43,510 bases of DNA from Pseudanabaena sp. Salubria-1 (GCA_023336205.1 JALQCR010000050.1:1-43510); one strand, 5' to 3'; counted from the stretch's first letter, positions 16,621 through 24,803 are shown. Translations and numbers: made by a program. Notes: generated by a model from the sequence alone, not told the origin.

Positions 16621-17438
16621 GGTAGTCCTAAAAAGGAAAGGATGTAGGAAAATATCCAGATAGTTGATACAAAGTAAAGTAATGTCAGAAGCAAGGCCAT
16701 CCTGTCCATCCTGCCAGTCCGTATCCGTTGTAAAAAACGGCAGTACACGACATGGAAAACAAAATTATAAATGTCGGGACTGTGGTCGTCAATTTGTAGA
16801 AAATCCACAGTGGCAGAGAGTTTCAGAGCGTACCCAAGACACTTATGACCTTCTTGAGAAACTACTACTAGAAAAAATCCCACTAGCTGGAATTGCCAGA
16901 GTCCTCAAGGTCTCAGAGAGATGGTTGCAAAGTTACGTCAATCATAAATATGAAAACGTTCCTCAGCAGGTGGAGGTAGAACCAAAACCAAAACGCCGTT
17001 TGACCATACAGATGGATGAATTGTGGTCTTTTGTGGACGACAAAGGCAATAAACAGTGGGTATGGCTTGCCATTGATGCCGAGACTCGTGAAATTGTCGG
17101 TTGTTATATAGGCGATCGCACTGGTGAATCAGCTCAGAAGTTATGGGAATCGTTGCCTAGCGTCTATCGCCAATGTGCGGTTATTTATACTGACTTCTAT
17201 TCGTCTTATCCAGTTGTCCTGCCCAGCAAACGTCATAGGGCTGTCGGGAAAGAAACGGGAAAGACCAACTATATTGAGAGATTCAACTGTACGTTACGTC
17301 AACGAGTATCAAGACTAGTTAGAAAGACCTTATCTTTTTCTAAGAAATTGGAAAATCACATTGGAGCCATTTGGAATTTTATTCATCATTACAACGATTC
17401 TTTACCTCCGTGTGCGTCCTTTCCTTTTTAGGACTACC
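16621..17438 (+). mobile_element. IS1-family insertion sequence, copy type B
   Basis: 818-bp element with terminal repeats starting GGTAGTCCTAAAAAGGAAAG at both ends and an 8-bp duplication GAAGAATT (16613-16620, 17439-17446). Only the GGTAGT tip is shared with the IS1 element at 8520, so this is a different subgroup with a single-frame transposase. Confidence 0.93.
16682..17431 (+). CDS. IS1-family transposase, single frame
   Basis: 249 aa from ATG 16682. An N-terminal zinc ribbon (CPSCQS, then YKCRDCGRQF) and an HTH (LAGIARVLKVSERWLQSYV) are followed by the DDE domain: QMDELWSFV (first Asp), VIYTDFYSSY (second Asp) and NYIERFNCTLRQRVSRL (Glu), ending in LVRKTLSFSK typical of IS1. InsA and InsB functions sit in one frame, so no slippage is needed. 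The stop overlaps the right terminal repeat. Confidence 0.9.
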   Translation: MSEARPSCPSCQSVSVVKNGSTRHGKQNYKCRDCGRQFVENPQWQRVSERTQDTYDLLEKLLLEKIPLAGIARVLKVSERWLQSYVNHKYENVPQQVEVEPKPKRRLTIQMDELWSFVDDKGNKQWVWLAIDAETREIVGCYIGDRTGESAQKLWESLPSVYRQCAVIYTDFYSSYPVVLPSKRHRAVGKETGKTNYIERFNCTLRQRVSRLVRKTLSFSKKLENHIGAIWNFIHHYNDSLPPCASFPF

Positions 17439-18766
17439 GAAGAATTACCTATTGATGTTTCTCGTATAGAGCGCCCAATTCTTTATGAAATTGCTGAAAC
17501 ATGGAAAATCTTTTTCGTTCTTAGCGCTCGTAAACTTGGGCAAGTAGAAATTGATAAACCTATTCTTAATCCTTATACTATTGGCGATCCTGTCTTAGGT
17601 TATCGTTTTATTGGTCGGGAAGATATTCTTCGCAAACTTGAAGAACTATGGATTGTTGATGCTCTACCCCAATCTGTTCTCCTATATGGTCATCGCCGTA
17701 TGGGTAAGACCTCTATACTTCGGAACATTTCTATGCGGCTTGGCTCTGAAGTCAGCGTTGCCTACGTCAATCTTTTTAGTGTCGGTAATGCCCCTAATGG
17801 TATAACTGACATTCTTATGGCAATTTGTGACGCAATCCAAGAAGTCACCGAAATACTACCACCAAACAATAACGACCTTTTCCAATTTCCCGAAACAACC
17901 TTTCGCCGACATCTTCAACACATTGAAAAAACCTTCACAGGCACGGGACTAATCATCGCTCTTGATGAATTTGAGAAAATCGAAGAATTGATCGATACAG
18001 GTAAACTCAGCAAAGAATTTCTCGGCTTCCTACGTGGCATGGTTCAAATGAGCAGCAAACTCGCATTCGCCTTTGCAGGACTGCACAAACTCCAAGAAAT
18101 GAACGCTGACTACTTCCAGCCCTTCTTCTCTAGTTTTATTTCCATCTCCGTTACCTTCCTCACCCGTGACGCAACCCACCAAGTCCTCGCCAACCCCGAT
18201 CCCGAATTCCTGCTCGAATACGAACCCGCCGCCCTTGACCATATCTACGACCTTACCAACGGACAGCCCTACCTCACCCAACTGATCGGCTTCCAACTCG
18301 TGAGACTATTTAACGACTATGTATTCGAGCAAGGCAAACCCCGCGATCGCACCTTCACCATTGATGATGTCCGCACCATCTGCTCAGGCGAAAACTTTTT
18401 CACCACAGGCATTAACTACTTCAATGGAGTCTGGCAACAAGCCTCTGAGGGGGCAACCCATCAACAAGACATTCTCAAAGCCCTAGCCCCCCATCCCCAA
18501 GGACTGACCGAATCAGAACTAATCTCGCAAACTAATCTACCTAGCGAAACTCTACAAGCTGCCCTCAAAACCCTCAAAGATCACGACGTAATCCGCAGTC
18601 AAAAAACTAACGAGATGGTTAATTATGCGATCGCAGTCGAACTCTTCCGCACTTGGGTCGTTAGATACAAGCTGAGTAATACTTAGCCTATCGCTCTGCC
18701 ACTCCTTTACCATCCCTCTTCACGCATGCGCGATCGAATTTTTTTCGCGATTTTCAAAACTTCACC

Positions 18767-19156
18767 CTAACTCATTGTTGGTAACCAAGAACAACTTACA
18801 AGATTTTGATCGACAGTTGCTAAAGTTAGTTCATAGAAAATAGCTGAAGCAGCGATGAAGCGATCGGCAGGGTCTTGATGCGGTAACTCGATCTGGCGGC
18901 TTAAAAGTGCAATATCATGATTTAAGGTTGCTTCACGAGTTTCTAAGTTATTTAACGCTAATCCTATCCAGATTCTTGCTTCAGGTTTCAAAGAAATACG
19001 TTTTTTTTCAGCAAGTAGTAAGGTTTCCCAAATGCTAATTGGACTAAGCCAAAGCTCAGTGGATGAATCGGCGATCGCGGATTGTAGCTGTAGCGATAGG
19101 CGATCGTCACCAAGTTGATACCAAAGCCAAATATGAGTATCCAGCAGTAGTTTCAC
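18767..19156 (-). CDS. PIN-domain toxin (VapC-like RNase)
   Basis: Predicted toxin nuclease of a type II toxin-antitoxin pair. PIN acidic residues are present: LLLDTHIWLW near the start, the SISIWE-type motif PISIWETLLLAEK, and the C-terminal DPADRFIAASA. Length of about 129 aa is normal. I chose GTG 19156 because it overlaps the antitoxin stop as GTGA and gives the usual VKLLLDTHIW start; ATG 19171 would add MGSTS. Translation is probably coupled to the antitoxin gene. Confidence 0.85.
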   Translation of the reverse strand: MKLLLDTHIWLWYQLGDDRLSLQLQSAIADSSTELWLSPISIWETLLLAEKKRISLKPEARIWIGLALNNLETREATLNHDIALLSRQIELPHQDPADRFIAASAIFYELTLATVDQNLVSCSWLPTMS

Positions 19157-19389
19157 TGAAGTACTTCCCATACATTTTCAGGCAATGCTGGCATAACAAT
19201 ATCTCCCACAATCTCTCCGCTTCCTTTCATGCTCCCAAAAGCTGGGCGTTGTTTTTGAGGCGTGGCAGGATAGATAATTACCCAAGGCTTGCCATTATGA
19301 AACACTGTTAGGGGTGTTTTGGTCTGCTGAATTTCTGTGAATAGATTCAATAGGGCTTGGGGTAGTTCGGCGGTACTCAGTTGTCCCAT
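19153..19389 (-). CDS. Antitoxin of the PIN toxin (Phd/YefM-like)
   Basis: 78 aa from ATG 19389 (MGQLSTAELPQALLNLF). The N-terminal half looks like a Phd/YefM-type fold, with a T(P)LTVFHNGKPWVIIYPA segment matching the strand-turn that follows the DNA-binding helices in that family. The C-terminal half (GSMKGSGEIVGDIVMPALPE) is the likely toxin-binding tail. An in-frame TTG at 19416 is a weaker start. It overlaps the toxin gene by 4 bp and comes first in the operon, the standard order. Confidence 0.78.
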   Translation of the reverse strand: MGQLSTAELPQALLNLFTEIQQTKTPLTVFHNGKPWVIIYPATPQKQRPAFGSMKGSGEIVGDIVMPALPENVWEVLQ

Positions 19390-19536
19390 AAGATTTTGTT
19401 GTATTGATAAGGGCAATATATCACAAACATTTTTTATGATTTTTCTAACAACTGTTCCAGAGTCTCAGGAAAATCGCCATGCCTTAGCACCATTTTTTAA
19501 TTTAGTCTCATCAATCGGTGTTTCATCCGCATCAAA

Positions 19537-19575
19537 AGCAAAAAAAGGAGTCGCTTCGCGACTCCTTTTTTTGCT
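19537..19575. terminator. Palindromic terminator of ndhN (GTCGCTTCGCGAC core)
   Basis: Long stem AGCAAAAAAAGGAGTCGC with a TT-type loop, overlapping the ndhN stop and facing the TA operon upstream region. Confidence 0.82.
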
Positions 19576-20023
19576 AAGCAGCAACTGCTTGTTTGAGTGG
19601 TTGCCAAGTCACTTGGCGATCGCTACCTGTTTCAATCACAATTTTTACTCTTGGATCGCGATCGGGAATTTGGCTTAAAGTCTCAAGTTCTTCCTTGGAT
19701 AGGTATTTACCCTCGATCAGCCAAACAACTAAACCCTTAGCTTTAGGCGGTAAAGCATTGAGACGAAACTGAATCGCGGGTGGGATGAAATATGTACGAA
19801 TCTCGGTTTTGCCAAGGTGAGAAGGACGCACACCATGAACTCCAGTGAGATAGCTATTCACATCGCCTAAACCACGCGCAGAAATGAACAAAATGTCATA
19901 GCCTGCATTCTTCAGTCTGAGTTGGTAGCGACCTTCATAACCGCCTTCTGGGGGAACGCGCATTGCTAAAGCGCCTGCCTTTTCTAGGTCTTTGACAATT
20001 TTATCGGTTGCAATCAAGGGCAT
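19574..20023 (-). CDS. ndhN: NAD(P)H-quinone oxidoreductase subunit N (NdhN)
   Basis: Peripheral subunit specific to the oxygenic-photosynthesis NDH-1 complex of cyanobacteria and chloroplasts (cyclic electron flow, respiration, CO2 uptake). The 149-aa product shows the family signatures DLEKAGALAMRVPPEGGYEG near the start, ISARGLGDVNSYLTGVHGVR in the middle, then PPKAKGLVVWLIEGKYLS and DPRVKIVIETGSDRQV. Length is as usual. It stands alone between two palindromes. This gene is strong evidence for the cyanobacterial origin of the contig. Confidence 0.95.
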   Translation of the reverse strand: MPLIATDKIVKDLEKAGALAMRVPPEGGYEGRYQLRLKNAGYDILFISARGLGDVNSYLTGVHGVRPSHLGKTEIRTYFIPPAIQFRLNALPPKAKGLVVWLIEGKYLSKEELETLSQIPDRDPRVKIVIETGSDRQVTWQPLKQAVAA

Positions 20024-20074
20024 GGTGACATCCTATGCTAAACGCTAAATATAGAGCTAACAGTATTTTATACC

Positions 20075-20117
20075 TAGAAAGGAAAAGGATGCGCTTCGCG
20101 CATCCTTTTCCTTTCTA
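20075..20117. repeat. Intergenic palindrome (GCGCTTCGCGC core)
   Basis: Perfect 20-bp arms TAGAAAGGAAAAGGATGCGC closing on TTC. It lies between the zinc-ribbon gene and ndhN on the minus strand and probably ends the zinc-ribbon transcript. Confidence 0.85.
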
Positions 20118-20141
20118 AAAATCCAGAACAAGGGGATAGAC

Positions 20142-20525
20142 TCATTCGACAACTTGGACATCAACATCGATTGTGCCTGGTGGGGTAAGCCGTACAAATT
20201 TATTTTGCTGCTCTTGCAAAGGTTCGCCGCAGTTAGGACATTGAAACTGACTTGCCCTTGAGGCATTAAAAGTTGTATCGCATATAGGGCAATCTGCCGT
20301 CACAATGCTGCGTTTAATCCACCATTGCAAACCAAAAAAGGCGACGACAGGGACTACTGTAATGAAACCAATCAAGATAAAAAACGAGTTAACTAGCCAA
20401 CCTAGCCCGATCGCACTAAAAGCCCAAAAAACAAGCATAGTAGTTAGCCAAAAACGCACACCTGACCAGCGATCGCCACCGCCGTCGCCATTGGGAAAAT
20501 TATTGCCAAATGTGTAGTATTTCAT
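20142..20525 (-). CDS. Small membrane protein with C-terminal zinc ribbon
   Basis: 127 aa. Two hydrophobic segments at about 25-47 (FWLTTMLVFWAFSAIGLGWLV) and 48-68 (FFILIGFITVVPVVAFFGL) are followed by a zinc ribbon CPICDTTF...CPNCGEPL at about 80-105 and an acidic tail. The Gly/Asp-rich N-terminus and the ribbon should both lie on the cytosolic side if the two helices form a hairpin. Resembles conserved cyanobacterial/plastid proteins of unknown function. The gene precedes ndhN on the same strand but is separated by a palindrome. Confidence 0.72.
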   Translation of the reverse strand: MKYYTFGNNFPNGDGGGDRWSGVRFWLTTMLVFWAFSAIGLGWLVNSFFILIGFITVVPVVAFFGLQWWIKRSIVTADCPICDTTFNASRASQFQCPNCGEPLQEQQNKFVRLTPPGTIDVDVQVVE

Positions 20526-20619
20526 TAGTTTCAGTCCCTGTATTTACCCTGTATTTGCATAATAGCGATCGTAACACTCTTATCTAATGTTGCCCTTCTG
20601 TCATTGGGTATGGTTAACC

Positions 20620-20670
20620 ACAAATAAAGATTAGAGGCGGCGCTTTGCGCCGCCTCTAATCTTTATTTGT
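20620..20670. repeat. Perfect palindrome (GGCGCTTTGCGCC core)
   Basis: 25-bp arms starting ACAAATAAAGATTAGAGGCG around the core, 95 bp upstream of the zinc-ribbon start and upstream of ktrB. It is between divergent genes, so a terminator role is not obvious. Confidence 0.88.
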
Positions 20671-20691
20671 CAAGATAGTAAGTCGGGCTTA

Positions 20692-20776
20692 CCCCCTTTA
20701 ATTCCCCCTTGCAAAGGGGGAAAACTAGAAATCTTGTTCCCTCCCCTTTGCAAGGGGAGGGCTAGGGTGGGGTAAA
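20692..20776. repeat. Intergenic repeat of the CCCCTTGCAAAGGGG type
   Basis: Inverted repeats TTCCCCCTTGCAAAGGGGGA and CCCTCCCCTTTGCAAGGGGA within GGGCTTACCCCC...GGGGTGGGGTAAA. A common cyanobacterial intergenic repeat. It ends 18 bp before the TTG start of ktrB, so it may affect the 5' end of that mRNA. Confidence 0.78.
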
Positions 20777-20793
20777 TTTTTGATGACAAAAAT

Positions 20794-22200
20794 TTGAGTC
20801 GTCTCTATTCCAATGATCGCTATAGAATTAATTTTGTAACTCACGGATATATTTGCGGAATCAACGTGAACCCTGCTAGAACAATTTGTCTTGGCTTCGT
20901 GGCTGTCATATCAATTGGGACATTTTTACTAATGCTGCCCATATCATCTAGTAACGGTACATGGTCAGATCTGATCACCGCTTTATTTACCTCTACTTCT
21001 GCTGTATGCGTAACAGGTTTATCTGTAGTTGATGTCGGTAAATTTTATTCATTCTGGGGACAACTGTTCCTGACATTGTTAGTTCAAGTAGGCGGCTTGG
21101 GCTATATGACTGCGACCACTATCCTCTTATTGCTGATTGGACGTAGATTTAGCCTGAGGGACAAAGTGACTTTGCAGTCCGCCTTGGATACAAATGGTAT
21201 TCGGAGTGGGCTGCAATTAGTTAAGTCAATCATCGCCGTGACCATGTTATTTGAATTGACTGGGGTATTTGCCCTAATGCCCATCTTTAGCCAAAAAATG
21301 AGCTTTACTGAAAGTGTTTGGCAATCAATCTTTCATAGCGTTAATGCTTTTAATAATGCTGGTTTTAGCCTATTCACCGATAATTTGATGGGCTATGTGA
21401 ATTCACCGATGGTGAGTATCATTATTGGCTTACTGATTATTTTTGGTGGCATTGGCTATCAGGTAATTTTGGAAGGCTATCTATGGTTAAGGACAAAATT
21501 TTCACGCGATCGCGATTACATCTCCTTTAGCCTAACCTTCTGCGTAGCCACAAGCACAACCATTGCCTTACTCCTATTTGGAACTATATTTTTCTGGTTT
21601 ACAGAGTTTAGTAATAGCGAAACATTGGGTAAATTGCCACTGTTTGATCAGATCGTCGGTGCATGGTTTCAGTCCGTCACCACGCGCACGGCTGGCTTCA
21701 ATACGATTGATAATGGCAAAATGACTGTGACTGGGATATTTATCACGATCGCCCTAATGTTTATTGGTGCAAGTCCTGGAGGCACAGGCGGTGGGATTAA
21801 AACCACAACTGCTAGAATTTTGGCTAGTTGTACAGGCGCAGCATTACAGGGGCGAGATCAAATCAATCTTTATAAACTGCAAGTACCAAATGGTCTGATC
21901 TTAAAAGCAGTTGGTGTCGCAGTGGGTTCTTTATTTACAGTAATTTGTTCGACGGGGTTACTATCCTTAACCGATCGCAATATGGGCTTTATAAATATCC
22001 TGTTTGAAGCAACTTCAGCTTTTGCCACAGTCGGCTTATCGACTGGAATTACTGCGTCGCTCTCGTCAGCAGGTCGCCTTGTAATCATTGCCACTATGTA
22101 TATCGGTCGGGTTGGCGTATTACTATTGATGGCAGCAATCTTTACTGATACCCGTCCTAGTCTGATTAAATACCCTCAAGAGTCGATGCTGGTAGGTTGA
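20794..22200 (+). CDS. ktrB: Ktr/Trk-type potassium channel subunit (KtrB)
   Basis: Integral membrane subunit for Na+-dependent K+ uptake. The 468-aa protein shows the four membrane-pore-membrane repeats of the superfamily. Selectivity loops are visible as TSTSAVCVTGLSVVDVG, SVNAFNNAGFSLF, TTRTAGFNTID and TSAFATVGLSTGI, each with the conserved glycine; the GASPGGTGGGIKTTT motif marks the intracellular gate region. The longest frame starts at TTG 20794; GTG 20865 (VNPARTICLGF) is a plausible alternative. ktrA follows after 77 bp, so the pair is probably one operon, as in other cyanobacteria. Confidence 0.92.
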   Translation: MSRLYSNDRYRINFVTHGYICGINVNPARTICLGFVAVISIGTFLLMLPISSSNGTWSDLITALFTSTSAVCVTGLSVVDVGKFYSFWGQLFLTLLVQVGGLGYMTATTILLLLIGRRFSLRDKVTLQSALDTNGIRSGLQLVKSIIAVTMLFELTGVFALMPIFSQKMSFTESVWQSIFHSVNAFNNAGFSLFTDNLMGYVNSPMVSIIIGLLIIFGGIGYQVILEGYLWLRTKFSRDRDYISFSLTFCVATSTTIALLLFGTIFFWFTEFSNSETLGKLPLFDQIVGAWFQSVTTRTAGFNTIDNGKMTVTGIFITIALMFIGASPGGTGGGIKTTTARILASCTGAALQGRDQINLYKLQVPNGLILKAVGVAVGSLFTVICSTGLLSLTDRNMGFINILFEATSAFATVGLSTGITASLSSAGRLVIIATMYIGRVGVLLLMAAIFTDTRPSLIKYPQESMLVG

Positions 22201-22277
22201 ACCACTAAAGACAGCGCTTCGCTCAGCATTTAGCAATGTGTAAAATTAAATCACCGTAAGGAATACAGGAAAATTCT

Positions 22278-23054
22278 GTGGATATATCTTCTTTAAGCTT
22301 TTTTCGCAGTCTGCGCCACGAGAATAAGCAATTTGCCGTGATTGGCTTAGGGCGATTTGGGCGATCGGTATGCTCGACCCTTGATCGCTTAGGGCATGAG
22401 GTCTTAGCTGCTGACAAAGATGAAGAGAGTGTCAGTCATGTACGAGCCAATAATCTAGCAGCGCATTGTATTCAATTAGATTCAACTAATCCACTCGCAC
22501 TCAAAGAATCTGGCATTCTCGAAATTGATACAGTGATTGTTGCGATCGGCAATTTTTTAGAAGAGAGTATTATTACTACACTTAATGTGAAGGAAGCTGG
22601 AGTGAAGCATGTTGTTGCGAAGGCTTCGTCAGAAGTACATGGTACTTTGCTCAAAAAAGTTGGTGCGGATCTAGTCGTTTATCCTGAAGCAGAAATGGGA
22701 AAAGCTTTAGCGCGATCGCTTACTCAACGAGGCATTTTAGAACGCTTTGAACTCGATCCAGATAATAGTATTGTCGAAGTGATGGTTCCTGAAGAGTTTG
22801 ATGGTAAAACAATTCTAGAACTAAAGCTGCGTGGTCACTATGGTGTAAATGTGATTGCCGTTAGCCACGATCAAAAGTTTGAAATCAACCCTGATCCAAA
22901 CCAAAAGCTGTTCAAAGGATCAGCGATCGTCGTAATTGGCAGCAACAAAAATATTAGTCGTCTTCCAATCTCCTGTGATTTGTTCAATAACGATGGAACC
23001 TTTGTAACAACCCAGTTACCATTGCATCAATCTTCAGAAGTCAAACTTAAATAG
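22278..23054 (+). CDS. ktrA: Potassium uptake regulatory subunit (KtrA, RCK/TrkA)
   Basis: Cytosolic nucleotide-binding ring that gates KtrB. The 258-aa protein has an RCK-N (TrkA-N) Rossmann domain at about 17-140 with the GLGRFGRSV dinucleotide loop and acidic residue after LAADKDEES, then an RCK-C domain at about 155-235 (VEVMVPEEFDGKTILELKLR). Start is GTG 22278 (VDISSLSFF); the Rossmann strand begins at FAVIGLG, so an N-terminal 16-residue lead is normal. A small GC hairpin follows the stop. Confidence 0.93.
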   Translation: MDISSLSFFRSLRHENKQFAVIGLGRFGRSVCSTLDRLGHEVLAADKDEESVSHVRANNLAAHCIQLDSTNPLALKESGILEIDTVIVAIGNFLEESIITTLNVKEAGVKHVVAKASSEVHGTLLKKVGADLVVYPEAEMGKALARSLTQRGILERFELDPDNSIVEVMVPEEFDGKTILELKLRGHYGVNVIAVSHDQKFEINPDPNQKLFKGSAIVVIGSNKNISRLPISCDLFNNDGTFVTTQLPLHQSSEVKLK

Positions 23055-23060
23055 AAAATC

Positions 23061-23086
23061 TAAGAGGCGACGGATGCCGCCTCTTA
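23061..23086. terminator. Hairpin between convergent ktrA and mtnA
   Basis: TAAGAGGCG / CGCCTCTTA stem with an ACGGATGC loop, 4 bp from the mtnA stop. It probably serves both transcripts. Confidence 0.7.
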
Positions 23087-23089
23087 ACC

Positions 23090-24178
23090 TTATGGGATTA
23101 GATCGAGGAACATCCCTGCGATCGCTGTTTCCGCAGCATCACAAATACCGCGTTCAGTAATTAGCCCAGTAACCAGTCTGGCAGGAGTAATGTCAAATCC
23201 ATAATTTAAAGCCGTAGTTTCCAAAGGAGCGACTCGCACTTTGCCAATATTGCCATCATCTTGTAGCCCTTGCATATAGAGCACCTCATCCGCGCTACGA
23301 GTCTCGATCGCAATCTCTTTGACTCCATCAACAATTTGCATATCAAAAGTGGAACTTGGCAAGGCTACATAAAAAGGAACATTATTGTCAAAGGCTGCGA
23401 GAGCTTTGAGATATGTACCAATTTTATTTGCAACATCACCACTACGAGTAGTGCGATCGGTTCCCACAATACAAAGATCGACTTTGCCATATTGCATTAA
23501 AAGTCCGCCAGTATTGTCAGCAATCAGCGTATGCGGAATATTCGATTGTCCTAGTTCCCATGCCGTCAAATTTGCGCCTTGATTGCGTGGACGAGTTTCA
23601 TCAACCCACACATGAATATTTAGCCCGCGATCGCTAGCTTCATAAATTGGCGCTAAGGCACTGCCGCGATCGACGATCGCTAACCATCCCGCATTGCAAT
23701 GGGTCAGAATATTTACAGGTTCGCCTTTGGGTTTAGTTTTAGCGATCGCCTCAATTAGTTCGCAGCCAAATTTGCCAATATTGCGTGTACCAATTACATC
23801 TTCATCGGCAATAGCGATCGCTTCTTTAAGGGCAATTTCTACCAAATCTTGGTTTGCGGGTGCTTTTTCTAATACCGCAATCATGCGATCGACCGCCCAC
23901 ATCAGATTTACTGCGGTCGGACGAGCGCGACGGATGACCGATGAGAGGGTCTTAATCTTTTCGCGATCGCCTTTACTTTCTCTAGCGGCTAAATACACAC
24001 CAAAAGCGGCGACATTACCAATTACCCCTGCACCGCGCACGGTCATATCCTGAATTGCTAGGGTAGCATCGGCACTAGTTTTCAGGGTCTTAGTCACTGA
24101 ACGAAATGGAAGTTGGGTCTGGTCAATCACCACCAGATCACCAGCTTCTAACCAAAATGCTTTATAGGTAGAGTTCAT
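23090..24178 (-). CDS. mtnA: S-methyl-5-thioribose-1-phosphate isomerase
   Basis: Converts methylthioribose-1-phosphate to methylthioribulose-1-phosphate in methionine salvage. The 362-aa product matches the eIF2B-alpha-like MtnA family: the RGAGVIGNVAAFG loop, RPTAVNLMWAVDRM, the catalytic cysteine in ILTHCNAGWLA and the catalytic aspartate in VDLCIVGTDRTTRSGDVANK. Both catalytic residues are present, so it is the enzyme and not an initiation-factor relative. I chose ATG 24178 (MNSTYKAFWLEAGD); the frame also extends to TTG 24205. No other salvage genes are adjacent. Confidence 0.94.
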   Translation of the reverse strand: MNSTYKAFWLEAGDLVVIDQTQLPFRSVTKTLKTSADATLAIQDMTVRGAGVIGNVAAFGVYLAARESKGDREKIKTLSSVIRRARPTAVNLMWAVDRMIAVLEKAPANQDLVEIALKEAIAIADEDVIGTRNIGKFGCELIEAIAKTKPKGEPVNILTHCNAGWLAIVDRGSALAPIYEASDRGLNIHVWVDETRPRNQGANLTAWELGQSNIPHTLIADNTGGLLMQYGKVDLCIVGTDRTTRSGDVANKIGTYLKALAAFDNNVPFYVALPSSTFDMQIVDGVKEIAIETRSADEVLYMQGLQDDGNIGKVRVAPLETTALNYGFDITPARLVTGLITERGICDAAETAIAGMFLDLIP

Positions 24179-24264
24179 AATTTCTTCTCGGCTATCCTCG
24201 GACAATAGCGCTATCTTTCCTCAATCATGCTCTAAGTCTATCCCCAGAGCAAATTTATTCTGTT

Positions 24265-24301
24265 ACAAAAAATGGCAACGCCATTTTGAAAATTGGTATT
24301 A
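24265..24301. repeat. Short copy of the TTGGTATTA repeat
   Basis: AAAATGGCAACGCCATTTT hairpin followed directly by AAAATTGGTATTA. It has the first hairpin and right tip of the 95-bp units at 39337 and 42479 and lacks their middle. Confidence 0.6.
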
Positions 24302-24361
24302 CATGGTTTTAGATAGTGTGCCCCAACGCACGCTCTCTGAAATCATTGGGGATTGCTTATA

Positions 24362-24727
24362 CTAAATCACCTGAAATCTAGGATTGTTTTTTAGAGAAGT
24401 CGCATCAAAACATAGCGCCCAATTTAGAAATTGTTCATTAATAATTTCGCTTTGAGCATCGAGTAACAAAGCGAAATAATTTCCTTGCTGTTTGACTACA
24501 ACCGCTGTATATTCCTTGCCGCGAATTACTGCATAGGTAAAATTTTCTACAGGTAAAGAAGCTGCCAACAATGACTTGAGCCCTAAAGCTTGGAAAATTG
24601 GTTGTACCCAAATAATGCTTTTACTGCCATCTACAAGCGTGTAATATTCCTTGGGAAGTCCGCTTAAATCAAAAGTTGCGGCTCCTAGCGTATTAGCTTC
24701 AAATTTAGTTTCTTCTAGGGCTGTCAT
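24362..24727 (-). CDS. Hypothetical protein downstream of the adenylate cyclase
   Basis: 121 aa from ATG 24727 (MTALEETKFEANTLG). Alternating strands and helices (TYAVIRGKEYTAVVVKQQGN, then YFALLLDAQSEIINEQFLNW) suggest a small alpha/beta domain reminiscent of roadblock/LC7 or profilin-like folds; this is a guess from pattern only. No signal peptide or membrane segment. It lies 68 bp downstream of the cyclase gene on the same strand with a strong palindrome between them, so co-transcription is uncertain. The frame extends upstream into the palindrome, which I take as non-coding. Confidence 0.6.
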   Translation of the reverse strand: MTALEETKFEANTLGAATFDLSGLPKEYYTLVDGSKSIIWVQPIFQALGLKSLLAASLPVENFTYAVIRGKEYTAVVVKQQGNYFALLLDAQSEIINEQFLNWALCFDATSLKNNPRFQVI

Positions 24728-24750
24728 AGTTCTTAAAGCGCGTGATTCGC

Positions 24751-24803
24751 AAGAAATGATTTTGTGTGGTGCGGTTTTGCCGCACCACACAAAATCATTT
24801 CTT
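24751..24803. repeat. Perfect palindrome (GTGGTGCGGTTTTGCCGCACCAC core)
   Basis: 24-bp arms AAGAAATGATTTTGTGTGGT onward, loop TTTT. It overlaps the 3' end of the cyclase gene, so the arms encode the cyclase C-terminus. Likely terminator. Confidence 0.88.

Larger units (their letters stand above)
13805..18686 (+). pseudogene. 933-aa polytopic membrane protein with C-terminal ATPase, split by two IS
   Basis: Three reading segments (13805-13989, 15244-16620, 17447-18686) join exactly when ISL3 (13990-15235) and IS1 (16621-17438) plus one copy of each 8-bp duplication are removed: 2802 bp, 934 codons, no internal stop in any segment. Restored layout: N-terminal 60 residues with an aromatic hydrophobic stretch; about six or seven membrane segments at 80-244, including repeated GVAFG; a helical cytosolic region (about 245-520); a P-loop ATPase with IGRED at about 577, Walker A GHRRMGKTS 602-610 and Walker B LIIALDEFEK (D694, E695); and a winged-helix-like tail (ILKALAPHPQGLTESELI). 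It follows the HTH-ATPase by 5 bp. Both insertions should abolish the full protein, though the ATPase part keeps an open frame from 17361. Confidence 0.88.

Noticed and set aside
15095..16663. A 522-aa membrane protein starting inside ISL3 and ending in IS1
   Set aside because: Both ends are IS sequence; the real gene is the restored 933-codon frame. Kept as part of that pseudogene.
20692..20793. Riboswitch upstream of ktrB (for example c-di-AMP-sensing)
   Set aside because: The sequence is fully explained by a common C/G-rich intergenic repeat; none of the conserved ydaO/yuaA-type elements could be seen.
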